A stretch of DNA of 64,000 bases, from NCBI RefSeq assembly GCF_000499845.2, contig NC_023758.2:36616608-36680607 (forward strand), written 5' to 3'. The stretch comes from Phaseolus vulgaris. Lineage: Eukaryota > Streptophyta > Magnoliopsida > Fabales > Fabaceae. This document shows, piece by piece, positions 43,199 to 56,287 of this stretch. The notes beneath the pieces were generated by a model that was not told the origin of the DNA, made no database searches, and saw nothing but the letters and a program-made list of their open reading frames with translations. A program made the position numbers and the translations under genes. How positions within the stretch are numbered: the first letter of the stretch is position 1; the number at the start of each line of letters is the position of its first letter.

Positions 43199-45649
43199 AT
43201 GGTTGGTAGTTGTTCAGTTAATCTTACAATGGAGAGAGAGAGTGAGTGGCACGTTATGAGGAAGAGAGGGTCTGGGTGGAAGAAATCAAGTATCAACTTC
43301 TTCTTCACAAATTTCCCCCTTGAATATCGAGAGGAGGACATGTGGAGAGTATTTCAGAGATGGGGAAGAGTGGTTGACGTGTTTATCTCCTGAATAACAA
43401 AAATCAGAGATTTGGTTTTGTCATGTTTCAAGATGTGGTAGACGCGGTAGATCTGGAAAGGAGACTGGATTCAGTTTGGATTGGTTATTGGAAAGTAAGG
43501 GTAAACAGTCTGAAATATGGTAGAGACCGAGAACCTTGGCACGTCAGGAATGCAAACTCCAAACTAAAAGTTAGTAGAACCATTGTACAAAGGAAGAAGG
43601 GAAATGTAGAACCCAACGTAAATCAGAGCCATAATGTTTGGAAGGAAAAACTATCAAATTCTTCTATTGTGGAGAATGGTGGTAACGGGGAAAAAAGGAT
43701 GAAGAACCCCATATCGTTCAAGGCAGAGGTGCAACAATATGAGTGGTTAGACAACTGTTTTATCGGGAGAACCGTGGAACCAAGTATGGCTAAGGATATG
43801 AAGAAAAGTTTTATCTTGGATGGTTTTAAGTTTATTCGTGTGCGGTTTTGGAAGGTAATTGTGTACTGTTATCTGGAGAAGACGCCATTTTAATTAAAAA
43901 GACCATAGATGAAAACAAAGAGTGGTTTGAATCAATCTTCGAATCAATTACTCCGTGGGAGAAAGATTTTATGGTGTCGAAAAAATTTGTTTGGGCTCAC
44001 ATTAGAGGGTTGCCCCTAAATCTGTGGAGTAGACATAGTTTGGAAAGTATTGTGTCTATGGTAGGAACACTTGTAGAAATTGATAAGGATACTTTGGAGA
44101 TGGAAGAACTAGAATTTGCAAGAGTATTAATTAAACTACCAGTAGCAAGGGATGTTCGTTAGACACATTGTATGAAGGTTAATGAGACTATGTGTCAAAT
44201 AGCTATTGAAGAAGAATCTGTCACTAAAGTTGAAAAAAGTCACTTTGGTGATTGGAAAAGCAATTCTGATTATGGTGATCTTGAAAGTCTCGTAGGAAGG
44301 GAGTGTGGTGCATCGGAAGAGTCAGAATTTGGTAGTAATTTATTTTTTCATGGTGGAGTTGGGGAGGAGACGACGGTGGAGGAGGCGGAAGAGCTCCTTC
44401 GCAGGGAGGCACAAAACCAACGTGCGGCTAGTAATCAGGAGAGATGACGTGGAAGGTCATAATTTTAGTGGGTTACAAAACGGTGAACAGTTTAATGAGG
44501 CAATTAATGTTTTAGGTGGCCAAGATGGGTGCTTTAATGAGGTAGGTGACAAAGTAGAGGGATTGTCTAGTGATTCTACCGTTGCACTCAATGAGGTTGG
44601 TGGCCAGAAGCAAACCCTAAGAGAGATAAAAAAATCTTTTTATTCATATTGGGCCCCTTGAGTGCGATTGGGCCCAGTTCCAATCTTTAGAGAAGGGGGT
44701 GTGCTTAGCTGGATCTGGCACAAGTCTTAGTGAAACTGAATTATCTGGTGTGGGAAGTAGGGCTGACGTGGTCCTAGGTCATCCATGCAACGACCACCTT
44801 TCACCGCCATCTGTGGCTGTCGGAGACAAGGGAGCCTCTGTGGCTACGGCGTCGGCGTGGAGTGGCTCGGCGGCACGTATGACGACCACCTCCGCGGCAC
44901 GAACGACGTCCACCTCTGCGGCACGAACGACGACCACCCCTGCAGCAAGAACGACGACCACCTCCGCGGCGTCGACGGCTGCGCGATGGGTTTCACGCAC
45001 GGAGGCCTCGTCCGCTGCCCACGACGGCGAACCTTGGCGCGGTGCTGGTACGGTGGCCTCCCTCGTTGATGCGTCACCTTCTTCAACCTTTGTCTCCTCT
45101 CGTATGGTTGCCGCACGCGAAGCGAAGGTGTCTCCGAACTACCTAGTCACGCCTGCACCTGCCGGAGACGTCGACTTGGTGGTGGCAGAAACCTCTTCGG
45201 AATCTGGTAGCAACCCTGCGTACTCGCTGGTGGTCCGCAGGCCATTGTGCATGGCTACAAGCCCTGTGGGGATCATGCGTAGTTACCATCAAGGTGTAGC
45301 GTTGCCCCGTGTTGGACAAAGGTTGATGGAAGTTGGGGAATGTAGCAACAACAAGTCACAAGAGGCAGGGCCTATACGTGTCGATGGACTCAAAGAATTA
45401 TCTCATAAAACGGATGTAAGGTTAGTATCTAGTTCTACCGCTTGTACTACTAAAAACTGTTTGGTCTGGTTGAACAATGAAAAGCTGAAAGTAGATAGAA
45501 TTTGGAATTCAGGAAAGAAAGTAGGATACTCTCGGTTTGGAAACGAGGATGATATTTTAAACAAGTTAAAAAGCTTGGAAGAAAGGGACAACGGGAAGGA
45601 GGGAGTAGGCTGGGACGAACATTTTGTTGTTAATGATGAAACTCATTAG
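43199..45649 (+). pseudogene. LINE F ORF1 (RRM plus DUF4283-like)
   Basis: An RNA recognition motif is split by a frameshift near 43390: RNP2-like SINFFFTNFP near 43290 and RNP1-like NQRFGFVMF near 43405. After a second frameshift near 43850 comes a DUF4283-like region (FVWAHIRGLPLNLWSRHSLE), the usual nucleic-acid-binding part of plant LINE ORF1. The C-terminal region (44699-45649, open) is GC-rich. It probably coats LINE RNA; this copy cannot make one continuous protein. Confidence 0.8.
44870..44972 (+). repeat. 24-bp GC-rich minisatellite in LINE F ORF1
   Basis: About four units encode an AARTTTTS-like octapeptide. All three plus-strand frames and some minus-strand frames stay open because of the unit composition, so overlapping open frames here are not separate genes. 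Confidence 0.8.
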
Positions 45650-46460
45650 TATGAATATAAGGGGTTTGGGAGGAAAGATAAAAAGGAAGTACATTAGTGA
45701 GCTTATTAAAAAACAACAAGTTGATTTTATTTGTCTGCAGGAAACAAAATGTGAACAGATTAGTAAGGAAAAGTCTTACCAAATGTGGGGGTCAAATGAA
45801 ATCGACTGGATTGAGGTTGGAGCAGTTAATAATGGTGGAGGAATAATCACGATGTGGAAGAAAGATTGTTTTGAATTGAAAGGGTTCAGAAGTGGGAACA
45901 ATTTTTCAATTATTGAAGGAATATGGAAGGTAGGGAAGCCAGTAGAAATAACAATAGTGAATGATTACTGTGGTGGCAGTCTAAGAGAAAAGAGAAGTAT
46001 TTGGGACGAGATAAGTGAGATAAGGAAAAATCACCGAATAAAACTGTGGTGTGTAGCTGAAGATTTTAATGCTATTAGATGTGCTGGGGAGAGAAGAGGT
46101 CAAAATTATTCTGCCAACTATAGCAGTGAAATACGAAGTTTTAATAAGTTTATTGAGGACTCTAGTCTGGTTGATATTCCTTTAGTGGGTAGAAAGTTTA
46201 CTTGGTATAAACCTAATGGGACAGTGAAGAGTAGAATAGATGGAGTCTTAGTCTCCCTTGAATGGTTAGAGAAGTGGCCGGGAAGCAAATTGTATGCGGA
46301 AGGGAGATCGGTTTAGGATCATTGTGCTTTAATTTTAAAGGAGGTAAACATCGATTGGGATCCAAAACCGTTTAGATGTCTAGATGTTTGGCAAAAAGAC
46401 GACCGATTTAAGGAACTAGTAAGGAACAAGTGGGCAAGCTACGACATTAGGGGAAACAGT
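45624..46460 (+). pseudogene. LINE F ORF2: endonuclease domain
   Basis: APE-type endonuclease that nicks target DNA. It starts with MNIRGLGGKIKRKYISELI and CLQETK (the Asn and Glu metal sites). The usual GDFN box reads EDFN near 46060, with a glycine changed. A TAG at 46314-46316, before the DHCAL catalytic histidine region, closes the frame early. Confidence 0.87.
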
Positions 46461-48156
46461 TTGTATGTTTTAAAGGAGAAATTGAAAAGGTTAAAGTTTG
46501 ACATAAGGAATTGGAACAAATATGTCTTTGGAGATGTTAACAAACAAAGAGTGGATTTGGAAAAGAGAGTCCAAGATTTGGATGGAAAAGACGATGAGGG
46601 GGAGTTGAGTGTGGAAGACAGAGAAGAGAGGAGACAATTGCTAGCTGATCTGGGGCAAGTGAGAGCTAAACAAGAGGCGATTTTGCAGCAAAAAGCAAGA
46701 GTTAGTTGGATAAGTCAGGGGGATTTGAATACAAGATTTTATCACTCAAGCATTAAGTGGAGAAGGATACATAACGGGATTAACAGTCTCAAGGTCGGAG
46801 ATCAGTGGTGCGAAGACCCAACCAAAGTAAAAGCTAGAGTGAAGGATTTTTTTGAGAGCAGATTCAGTGGGGGGAAGTCATCTGGTTAGATTGGATAACG
46901 TTGGTTTTAAGAGCATTTCTAGGGAGGACAATGAAATGTTGGTTGGAATTATATCTGAAGAGGAAGTTAAGGAGGCAGTCTGGAATTGTGATAGTTCCAA
47001 AAGTCCTGGACCAGATTGTTTTAATTTTGGATTTATAAAATTCTGTTGGGACATTTTAAAAGGAGATGTGGTGAGTGCGGTACAAAGGTTTGCAGAGGGT
47101 GAAAGCTGGCCGAAAGGCACTAATGCTTCTTTTATTACTCTTGTCCCAAAGGTTGCAAATCCACAACAATTGAATGAGTTCAGACCGATTTCTTTGGTGG
47201 GTTGCGTGTATAAAATTATCTCTAAAATCCTCTCTTTAAGGTTAAAAAGGGTTTTAAATAAAGTTATTGATCCCAGGCAGTCTGCTTTCTTGGAAGGAAG
47301 AGGTTTGTTGGATAGTGTACTAGTGGCTAACGAGACACTTGAGGAGGTAAAAAGGAAAAAGAAAGAATGTGTGGTGTTTAAGGTAGATTATGAAAAGACA
47401 TATGACTCAGTAAGTTGGGAGTTCATCTACTACATGCTTGGAAGATTGGGATTTTGTGATAAATGGATTGATTGGATAAAAAACTGCTTAGAATCATCCT
47501 CAATATCTGTGTTGGTAAATGGAAGCCCAACAACTGAGTTTAAACCTTTGAAGGGCCTAAGACAAGGGGATCCTTTAGCACCTTTCCTTTTCCTAATTGC
47601 GGTTGAAGGTCTTGTAGGGGTAGTCAGACAGGCGGAAGAAAAGAAGCTAGTAGAAAGTATTGAGGTTGGGGAAAAGCAAGTAAAGGTGAGCATGCTGCAA
47701 TTTGCAGACGACACTCTTTTTTTCTGTAAAGCCTCAATCCAAAGTGTTCTGACTTTAAAGGCTATTTTGAAGTGTTTTGAACTTGCATCTGGCCTTAAGG
47801 TTAACTATTCCAAGAGTAAGGTTGGTGGAGTGGGAGTGAATATGAATCAGACGAAGATTTTTGCCTCTATCCTTAATTGCAACATTATGAAGGCACCTTT
47901 CAGTTACTTGGGGGTGATGGTAGGTGGGAACCATAAGAGGTGTGGTTTTTGGGAAGGTATGCTCAATAAGTTACGGATGAGGTTGAGCGCGTGGAAAGGG
48001 AAATCTCTCTCTTTGGCTGGCAGATTATGCCTTATCAAATCGGTACTTACGTCCTTACCGCTCTTCTATGTCTCCCTATTTTGTATGCCAATGACTGTGA
48101 TGAGGGAAGTGAAAAGGATACAAAAAAAACTTTTTGTGGGATTGGGGGTCAGATAA
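46461..48156 (+). pseudogene. LINE F ORF2: reverse transcriptase
   Basis: Motifs in order are KSPGPD, FRPISLVGCVYKIISKIL, VDYEKTYDSVSWEF (motif A, with Thr where Ala is usual), GLRQGDPLAPFLFL and FADD (47701-47712, the catalytic box). A frame change near 46855 separates the linker from RT. A lost frame near 48140 separates RT from the zinc-binding end. RT itself is open over 434 codons. Confidence 0.92.
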
Positions 48157-50560
48157 CAGGAAAATTGCTTGGGTGGCGTGGGATAAGATATGTCAATCGA
48201 AAGATAAAGGCGATTTAGGGGTCATTGATATAGAAAAGTTTAACTTGGCTCTTCTAGGGAAATGGATTTGGAGACTTAAGTCTGAAGAGAGAAGCTTTTG
48301 GAAGGATATTCTAGTGTCTAAGTATGGTGGGTGGAGGGGATTAAAATCTCAAGGTCAGATTTGTAAGGAGTCGTTGTGGTGGAGGGACCTTAGGAAGGTA
48401 TGGTACTTAGAGGGGTGGGGTAATGATTTTGAAGGCAGAGATCAGTGGGAAGTAGGAGACGGGAAATAAATCAGGTTTTGAGAGGATAAATGGTTGGAAA
48501 ACTTTCCTCTATTACATAAATTCCCTAGGCTCTTTTCAATCTCCTTAGATACCGATTGTACTATTTCACAAGTTGGGGTTTGGAATTGTTCCGTCCGGTT
48601 GACCGGAACGTCTTCGTGCGCGACCTCAACCGTCAGCTAGGGACTCCTTCCCACTGGTTACCTGTGGATTCCTGCAAAAAAGAGGACAAAGAGGCGCCCT
48701 AGCGGCCGTGTGCACTCCGACGCTCAAGTCAGCCAGCAAGAAACACCAAAATTGTCCACCTACGTCTCTGAGCACCGCGTATGGCACTCTGAAGGTGGTA
48801 AAAGAACTGTGTATATCTATGTGTGTGTTGTCTCTTTCAGGCAAAAATATTCCCCAGTCACTTGTACGTAACCTTGAAGCACGAGCAAGCAACTAGAGAG
48901 TTCTCTGGTAAATTTGCCAAAAGTTCCAACCCCGTTTCCAACATTCCCCGCGCTATTTAATCCTCCCAAGCATTTAAAGCGCCTTAAAGCGCTTTTAATC
49001 ACAAACGTAACGCACTCATTAAAGCGTTTAATTAGAAAACGTAGCGCATTTAAGACGTTGAAACGCTTGGGAGCCATCATAGTGCCTGAACGCTCGAAAC
49101 GGAAACTGTATTGAATGACTTTAATTACCTGGCACCTGACCAAGAGGTGTTTCCATTCTGATCTGGCTGTTGTACACGTGAAGGGCCTCACGACGCCATG
49201 ACCCCATCTGGGGGCGCTTCTGCCCACCTGGGGACGTTTCTACGTGTGAGTCCTCCTGCTGGGAGTGCTACTGCGCTAGGGGTGACTTTTTGGGTGCCAA
49301 CTCATGCGCCCAATCATCTAGTCACTTACTCTGAGAGCGTATCTGCCTTACTCTCGCACCCTGCACCCGGTTACCCTGGGCGTGACCTTCCTCTTGGGTC
49401 TTATCTGTCCCGAAGGTGTCTCTGGGGCGGCAGGGGTACTTCACGAGTCAGGCTGCCCTACCCTGATGCTATCGCTATGGCCTTGAAGCCACCTTTTCAT
49501 TCTCTTTATCACTTTCCCGAGCTATCGGGACCTGAGGCCTTCCCACGGTGTCGCTCCCTCCATGGTCTTTCCTACCCATGGGTATCGGGGAACCACACTG
49601 TGATTGCCTTGTTTTTACACTGTTTGATCTGGCGACGCCCTAGTTGGGCGACGCCTTCACCTGGGCGACGCCTTCACCTAGGCGATGCTGGCACTTGGCG
49701 TCTCTCCACCTAGGCGACGCCTTGCGTTGACTTTGACTCTTCAGTCGTTGACTTTGACCTTGATTTAGTCAATGCCCGGATACGGGACAGTACAGGAATA
49801 ATAATACTTGGTCGTGGAAGCTGCGGTGGAGAAGAAATCTTTTTGAGTGGGAATCCAGTTTGGTTGCTCTTTTGATGCAGTTGTTGGATAACAAGAGGTT
49901 AACAAGAGAGGGTGAAGTTAAACCTGATAAATGGATATGGGGGGATGTGGATAACTTGGATTTCTCTATGAAAGCAGCTTATAAGTGTCTCATGGGGGAG
50001 ATGTCTGTAGTGGATGAGGATTTATTCGTGCATTTTTGGTCTCTAAAGACCTTACCTTCGGCACAATTTATGGCTTGGAGGGTGTTATGTAATGTCATTC
50101 CCACGAAGGACAATCTCTCGAGACGCGGCATAACTTTGATGAGTGATCGGTGCCCTTTGTGTGGTGTGGAAGAAGAGTCGGTAAGACATTTATTTTTTGA
50201 ATGCAGAATCTCTTGGAGAATTTGGGGTATGTGTCTAGAGTGGTTGGGGTTCACCTCGATGCTACATCATGACCCACAAATGAATTTTAGGATGTTCAAA
50301 CCTATAGGCTTGAAACATGTAGTTACCAGGTGCTGGGGGTATTTGGGTAGGTATTGTGAGTGAAATTTGGAACCATAGGAATAGGGTTGTGTTTGAGAAC
50401 GGGCGGGTGGATCTAGTGGAGGTTTTTACCGTGGCACAAAGAAAGACTTGGTCTTGGGTCACAGTAAAAGAAAAATTGGTTGTTTTCTCTTACTCTGACT
50501 GGTGTGTGGGACCTCTCTGTTGTATGAGGTATTTGAAAGACTGATTCCTTGTCTTATTTA
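48134..50560 (+). pseudogene. LINE F ORF2: C-terminal linker and zf-RVT, split by a solo LTR
   Basis: The linker (GDLGVIDIEKFNLALLGKWI) runs to 48586. Without the solo LTR and one target copy the frame would read from VWN straight on to ...TWSWKLRWRRNLFEWE at 49800. The zinc-binding CPLCGVEEESVRHLFFEC starts at 50151. The end is damaged by a frameshift near 50340. Confidence 0.88.
48587..49794 (-). mobile_element. Solo LTR, GC-rich Ty3-like family, inside LINE F
   Basis: 1,208 bp with TG...CA ends (TGTTCCGTCC ... GGGACAGTACA) and an exact duplication GGAAT (48582-48586, 49795-49799). Minus-strand orientation is inferred from the CTTGAGCGTCGGAGTG stretch near 48718-48733 and similarity to the plus-oriented copy at 62890. 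Near 49630-49725 it holds short GGCGACGCC-type repeats. The 171-codon frame at 49198-49713 lies wholly in the LTR and is not a gene. Confidence 0.9.
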
Positions 50561-51312
50561 ACTAATGTTTTGTTTTCTGTCCTGGTAGTTGTGGTGTGGT
50601 TTTGTGCAGGTCTCATCGGTAAATCCTATCTGGCAAGGTTGAATTGAGGTTTGGAAGGTATTGTATGTTTGTGCAGGTTGTCTTGGTCTTTTCTTTCTGG
50701 CAGGGTAGGAATGTTGTTCTGAACTGCGATAAAGGAAGTGACTCTATGCATGATTATCGGTTTGGTGTTGGAATCTTTATGAAGTTTGAGCTGAAGCAAA
50801 AGGTTACGTGGTTCTTTTTGGTTACTGGTGTGGCCAGATTGGGAAGCTGTTAAGTGTTTTTTGGGGTTTTCTGGCTTATGCATCCTCCTCGTAGGATTGG
50901 GTTGTTGCTGTTAGTATTTGGTTTATTTTGGTACAACTCAGCTTGTTACAAAGATATGGTTTAGCTATTGTGATGTTCTGCCTTGTATTGGTTTGTTGTG
51001 CTTGTCACTTGGGTATGGTACTTCAACCTGTTGCCAAAGACTATGTTGTAGTTGTCATGTGTATTTAGTTGTTGGGTGTATGTTCTTGATTGAGGGTGTG
51101 ATATTTTTGGTTGGGGTGAGGTAACTGTATTTGTTGTGTTTCTGTATCTTGTCTGAATTTCTATTTTTTATCTGTAGTGTAGTGTAGTGTCTGTCGTATT
51201 CCTGGTTGATAGGGTACTAGAAAACTTGGTTTTTGGGGTTTTGTATAAGGGTTGGGACACCCCTGAAGTGTCTTTTTTTATTTTATTTATTCTTTGTTGA
51301 TAAAAAAAAAAC

Positions 51313-51779
51313 CTTACACAACAAAAATTAAAAAAAAAAAAACGTTTTTGGGCAAGTTAGTATAAAAAAAAAACTTATGGAGAAGTTTATTCAAATAAAA
51401 CAAAGTCTGAACATATGGATGATATGTATAACCTACGAACTACATTCTCTCAAACAATGTTGTTAGATAGTCCTTATAGTAACACTATATTCTCATTATT
51501 GAATAATAAAGTGAATATTTTCCCCTTCTAAATTCAACTATCCAACAACTATTATGTTGAGAAAAAAGAACGACATATAAGTTACAACTAAAAAAATCAA
51601 GCTTGAATCCTTTTAAAGTGAAGCACACCAATATTATTTAGTAATTCAATTGGTACTTCTTGACCTCTCTTCAGCCTCTACCACAATTACAATATCTATA
51701 TCATAACAAATTATGAAACTTCAAAAGTCTATTCATAAAGATAAAATTTCCAAACCAAAAAGAGAACATATGATAAGCT
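51313..51779. other. AT-rich sequence after LINE F, no gene seen
   Basis: Possibly the left end of block A beyond the part kept in copy A1. No match recognised. Confidence 0.4.
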
Positions 51780-54773
51780 CTTAATCCCTCACATTTTTTA
51801 ATGCACTGTTGGAAAGAATTAACAATTCTCCCAGCTCAAGAAATGCCTGCAAGACAATGAATCTTTTTCAAGAACAAACCAAAAGGTGAAGTTAGATCAA
51901 GAATGTTGGTTCGATTATCAATTTCACCTTTAGCAACACCAAAGGAATCAATTCGAAATCTATTGAATTTTAATTAATGAAATTATATACCAAGAAATGA
52001 AGAATTGCATGAGAAAAAGGAAGAGCTCACAACAATATTAATTGGAAAAAAAAATACTTCACCAAAAACAAAAGACACAAAGCAAATGAAAATTTTTATT
52101 CTAATATATCTAGTCTCATATATAGAAAAAGAAATACTAAATATCTCCACCAACTCAAATAAAGGCATAAATAACAACTTGAACCTAATAAAGTTTTTCA
52201 TCGTAGAACAAGGACTCAACAAGTAATGAAAAATGAAACAACTGTAGCAAAACATTATACTGCACAACACTAAATAATTAAAAATATCTATGCAAACAGT
52301 GTTCAATAAATTAAAAAAAATACCAAAAGCATTCACCTAGGCATCCTAGGGATCAATTTTTGTAGCTCTCCTAATAAAGTCTTGCCCTTTCTCAATTTGA
52401 CCAAGCTAAACATATATATGCCCAAGCGCCTATAAGAAAAGACAATATATCAAAATAACAATATGAGAGAAGGAAAAAAGAACATCCAGATAAAAAGAGA
52501 TGATCTAGTTGTTCTAACAACTTTCACTTTATACACAAACTTAATCATCAATTTTGTACCTTAGTCTACAAGTTTCTTTTACATTGATTACCCTTTGGTA
52601 TCATTCAATAACTTTTGGGAAATTATAAAAACATTTTTTTGTTAAAAATGTTTTGAATTAATTAATAATTAATAACCTAATTGGTCAATGAGTAAGTGAA
52701 TGACCACTTTGGTGTAAGAATGTTAAATCTTTCACATTTTGTAAACCAATCCTTCTTTAACTAATATTTTTACCATGAATTTCCTTCTTCAACTTTTCCC
52801 AAACAGATTTGAAGAAAAAAATTAGTGTAAGCTTGTTAGCATACATATATATATATGATCATGAAATTTGGAGTTATTGAAGTTCAACAATGCATGATTT
52901 TAAAGATTGTTCTACAATTTATGGTCTAAACCAATTTCTCCAAATAGAAAGAGGCGTACCCAACTGATTTTATCCAATCTAGCACCTTTCACTATGGCAT
53001 ACCTAATGTTAGATGTTAAATTAGTCTTAGGTTGCTGCTGCAAAAACATTCAAGCCCTAGAAAGAGAAATGATGCAAAAGAGGGAGGGGGGAGGGTTGTG
53101 AACTAAAATTTCTTTCAATTTGAAGCACTTACCTTCAATGTCTCACAATTATCCAGGTATACCTCTAGGACCCTTTTAAAGTTTAGTGCACTTTTAAAAT
53201 CTCCCAACTTTACCTACACTTATCCCAGACCTGGAAGCAATAAAAATTAAAATAGTGAATTAGGTAAGCAAGGTTGTTGATGACTTTTTACGGCAAGTGC
53301 ACCGCGTTTGTCAGAAGTAATAATTGTCCCTAAGGACGGATATCGATCCCACAAGGAACAATGAATTATCGAGTACAATAATCGCTAAATAGTTTTGAAT
53401 TAATTGTGTTGGCACTGATCAATAAGAAAACAGAAAAAGAATTAGTTGTTTCAATTGGAAAAATAAGGATTAGTTTCATCTCTCTCACTCTCAAGTATTT
53501 TGATTAGCATGTCAATATAAAGTTCTTTGATTGAAATTGGTATAAAATTCATTTATATCGATTCCTCGCATATAAAATCCTTAAGAATGTCCCCTAACTA
53601 TCGATCCCTCGCATAATTATAAGAACAACTTAGAACAAAGCTCAGACGTTTAATAGCAATTAACATTTCAAGTCTATTCCTAGCACTCAAATATGTTAAG
53701 TATTGTTGTTTAGGTCCGAACCCTAAAAATACCTCCCGGTCAAATTTAAGATTCTCAATTTGTCACGGAAAATTAAAAGTAAAACAACAATACCAATAAT
53801 CAATCAAGAACTGAATATTAGTATATAAAACATCACCTCAATACATAAGAGTTTGAACAGATTACTCTCAATCCCAAAGGGTAGAATTAGCCACGCATAC
53901 TTCTATCACCTTCCATTCTCCCAATTGGGTTACAATTCACTCTAGGGTGTTTTCCTCTCAATCTGGCACCCTAAGGTTGAGCCTCTAGCTCTCTATTTAT
54001 CCTACTTTTTTAGGGTTAGGTTATTTATTGTGTCGCGCTAATGGGCTAAATGATAAAACATAAAAAAGGCTCAATCTTTCTTTGCATCTTTTTCCATTAT
54101 GGGACCTTCTATCTTTATCTTTTTAGCTCAAATCATTCATCTTTAATCCAAATCTTCAATCTTCCTTAGAAATCTGCAATTAACACCAAATTTGGGAATA
54201 AAATACTCTTATTCAAATAAAGATCATAAAAAATGTAAGAAGGTATAAATTCATAAATTAGGGATTATTTTATATGTAAATTAGCAATAAATTATCATAA
54301 ATGCCTATATTTTAATATGAAATATTACTGAAATTAGACACTTATCAGTTGTCAAAATGAAGATTTCATATAGGATCGGGAAGGGGTGAAAGATAGTTAG
54401 TTGTAGGATTGTAACATAGATGGTAAGAATCTTCTAAAGTGTAAAATTAAACAGAAACTAATTTTCAGAAAATATCATAGATATTGAAAATAACTTCTAA
54501 ATCGCGTCATCAAACAAAAGCAGATTAATTATTTAAAGAACACAATAAACACAAGCTATTAAAGTGTCAATAGGTAGTTACAAAAGCATGTAAGCAATGA
54601 AGATTTTACAACATTGGATTTCTTATCTAATAATTGTACATTCAAAGTTGCAGAAATGGTAGAGTTTCAAACATTATGGAGCAACTGACCATATTAAGGA
54701 AATACAAATTCGTGGGGCTTGTTGACTTCCTTGAAAAATGCCATCTATACACCCCAACTTTGTCATAGTCTCC
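51780..54773 (-). pseudogene. CTR9/VIP6-like TPR gene fragment (copy A2), four decayed exons
   Basis: Second copy of the relic at 3518-4898, with one more exon kept. Exon d (51846 to about 51785) follows a TTGCAG acceptor and reads AFLELGELLILSNSALKN. Exon c is 52429-52337 (LGQIEKGQDFIRRATKID), exon b 53230-53133 and exon a 54773-54690. Splice signals survive, but stops occur in each of exons a to c and exon a has lost a base. The intron between a and b holds a solo LARD LTR. A functional CTR9 would have some 20 TPR-rich exons, so both copies descend from a partial duplicate. Confidence 0.8.
53278..54347 (-). mobile_element. Solo LTR of the LARD family
   Basis: 1,070 bp, TGATGAC ... TTATCA, flanked by GTTGT (53273-53277 and 54348-54352). 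Copy A1 shows the empty site at about 4473-4477, with one GTTGT. Confidence 0.93.
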
Positions 54774-55204
54774 CTGTGGTGAGAAGAAAAAATCAGTGCC
54801 ATCAACAATATTACAGCTTGAAAGTTGGAATGCCAAAAAGAACAAAGAGATAGTGACTTGTGAACATTTTTAGAATCATTCTTAAAACACAAGAAATTCA
54901 AGAATAGGGTTGTAGAAAATAAAAGAGAAAAGTTAGTAAGTGTTTGAAAAAGAAAAACATGGATATGTAGCAATTTATTGCAAATGTAGATCATCATAGG
55001 GTTGATGGATAATCTATTGTGCAAGAGAGCATAATAAAAGTTGGATGGAAGGAGGATGTTATTCAATGTCTACCACACTAGATACAGAGAGACTTTCTAT
55101 GAATGTCACAACTGTACACAATATATAAGGTTTTGAATACATGTTAATGAGAAAAAAAAGGAGACTGTTTTAGACACTAATTCTTAATTATTGTGCTTTT
55201 TTTT
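54774..55204. other. Non-coding remnant of block A, copy A2
   Basis: Collinear with 4899-5324. Confidence 0.5.
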
Positions 55205-56287
55205 CAGCAAATAGCAATGAAATTAAATGAGACCACTTCAGGGGTGGTCCAACCCTTATAGAGCAAAATGATGCTCCCAAAGAACGTTTCCATCTACATA
55301 TCAACCAAAAATACCTCCTACTGTCTATCCCATCTCTACCAATAATAAAAGAATCACGAGGATCAACCTTTTAAATAAAACTAAATTGAATGCATACATA
55401 CCAAGGGTTCAAGACACCAATCAGAGAATGAGAAATTAGCTGACGGTATCTTTGATGAGATTTAGGACCAAACCTTAATCTGTGTCAAAGAGAAAACCTC
55501 AGTATGATCAACCACTCCACCTTTAAATAAACAGTTATTCATGTGCCTCCATATCTCGCTAACCAAGGCAATCCACAAGTTGCCCATAATAAGATTAACT
55601 GAAATAGGTGCATCTAGAATCTTGAAATGTTCAAAATGAGACCTAGGATCCATACAATTGACTGATCTTATTCCTAACCAGTCATAACAAAGATTCCAAA
55701 TTAGCCAAGCAACTTTGCATTCGCAGAACAAATGATTTGTTGTCTCATCTGACCTCCTACACAAGCAACACAGATTACTCCCGATCCTGATTCCTCTTCT
55801 CTATAGATTAACCCTACAAGCAACCTTGTTTTTATTCACTCTCAAAGTTGTGACTTGAGCTTAAGGGAGCGCCTTAATTTTTCAGAAAAATTAATATCTT
55901 TTTAAGTCTTCCTCACTTCCTTCTCCCCTTAAAAACCCATAAGCAAACTTAACTGAAAACTCTATTAAATCACCATCCTTCCAAACCCATTTATCCATTG
56001 TTTCCATCTCTAGCGTCTTATTAGAGATCAACTTTAAAAGTTGACTTTCTTGCTCCTCTTCCCAAGCGAACAGGCCCCTTCTCCACCTTAGGTTCCACTC
56101 CTACATCCCGTTCTCCCATATTCCACAATCACATAAATTTGCCTCCTTATTTACAGACAAAGAAAATAATCTTGGAAATCTGCTCTTCAAGTCTTATGGG
56201 TCTATCCAATTGTCTAACCAAAACATAACCTCTCTCCCGTTTCCGACCTCCAAATTCAAACGATCTTCAAACTTCCCTCCCCAATTT
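55205..56287 (-). pseudogene. 5'-truncated LINE, minus strand, copy A2
   Basis: Collinear with 5325-6420: tail at 55262-55205, zf-RVT end (TNHLFCECKVAWLIWNLCYD) near 55740, linker NWGGKFEDRL near 56280. Frames are broken. Confidence 0.85.

Larger units (their letters stand above)
43156..51312 (+). mobile_element. LINE F, nearly full-length L1-type element
   Basis: About 6.9 kb after removing the solo LTR at 48587-49794. Order: ORF1 with RNA-binding domains, ORF2 endonuclease, RT, zf-RVT, then about 0.7 kb of 3' UTR. The tail motif TATAAGGGTTGGGACACCCC is at 51245, with an A-run. The 5' edge is uncertain, since the LARD may have inserted within or just before it. Confidence 0.9.

Noticed and set aside
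44785..45116. Overlapping open frames on both strands in the GC-rich part of LINE F
   Set aside because: Caused by the 24-bp repeat and GC-rich composition; only the plus frame in line with ORF1 is plausible.
49198..49713. 171-codon open frame (and counterparts at 63041-63460 and 37342-37713)
   Set aside because: Wholly within LTR sequence; high GC makes long accidental frames, and no domain is visible.
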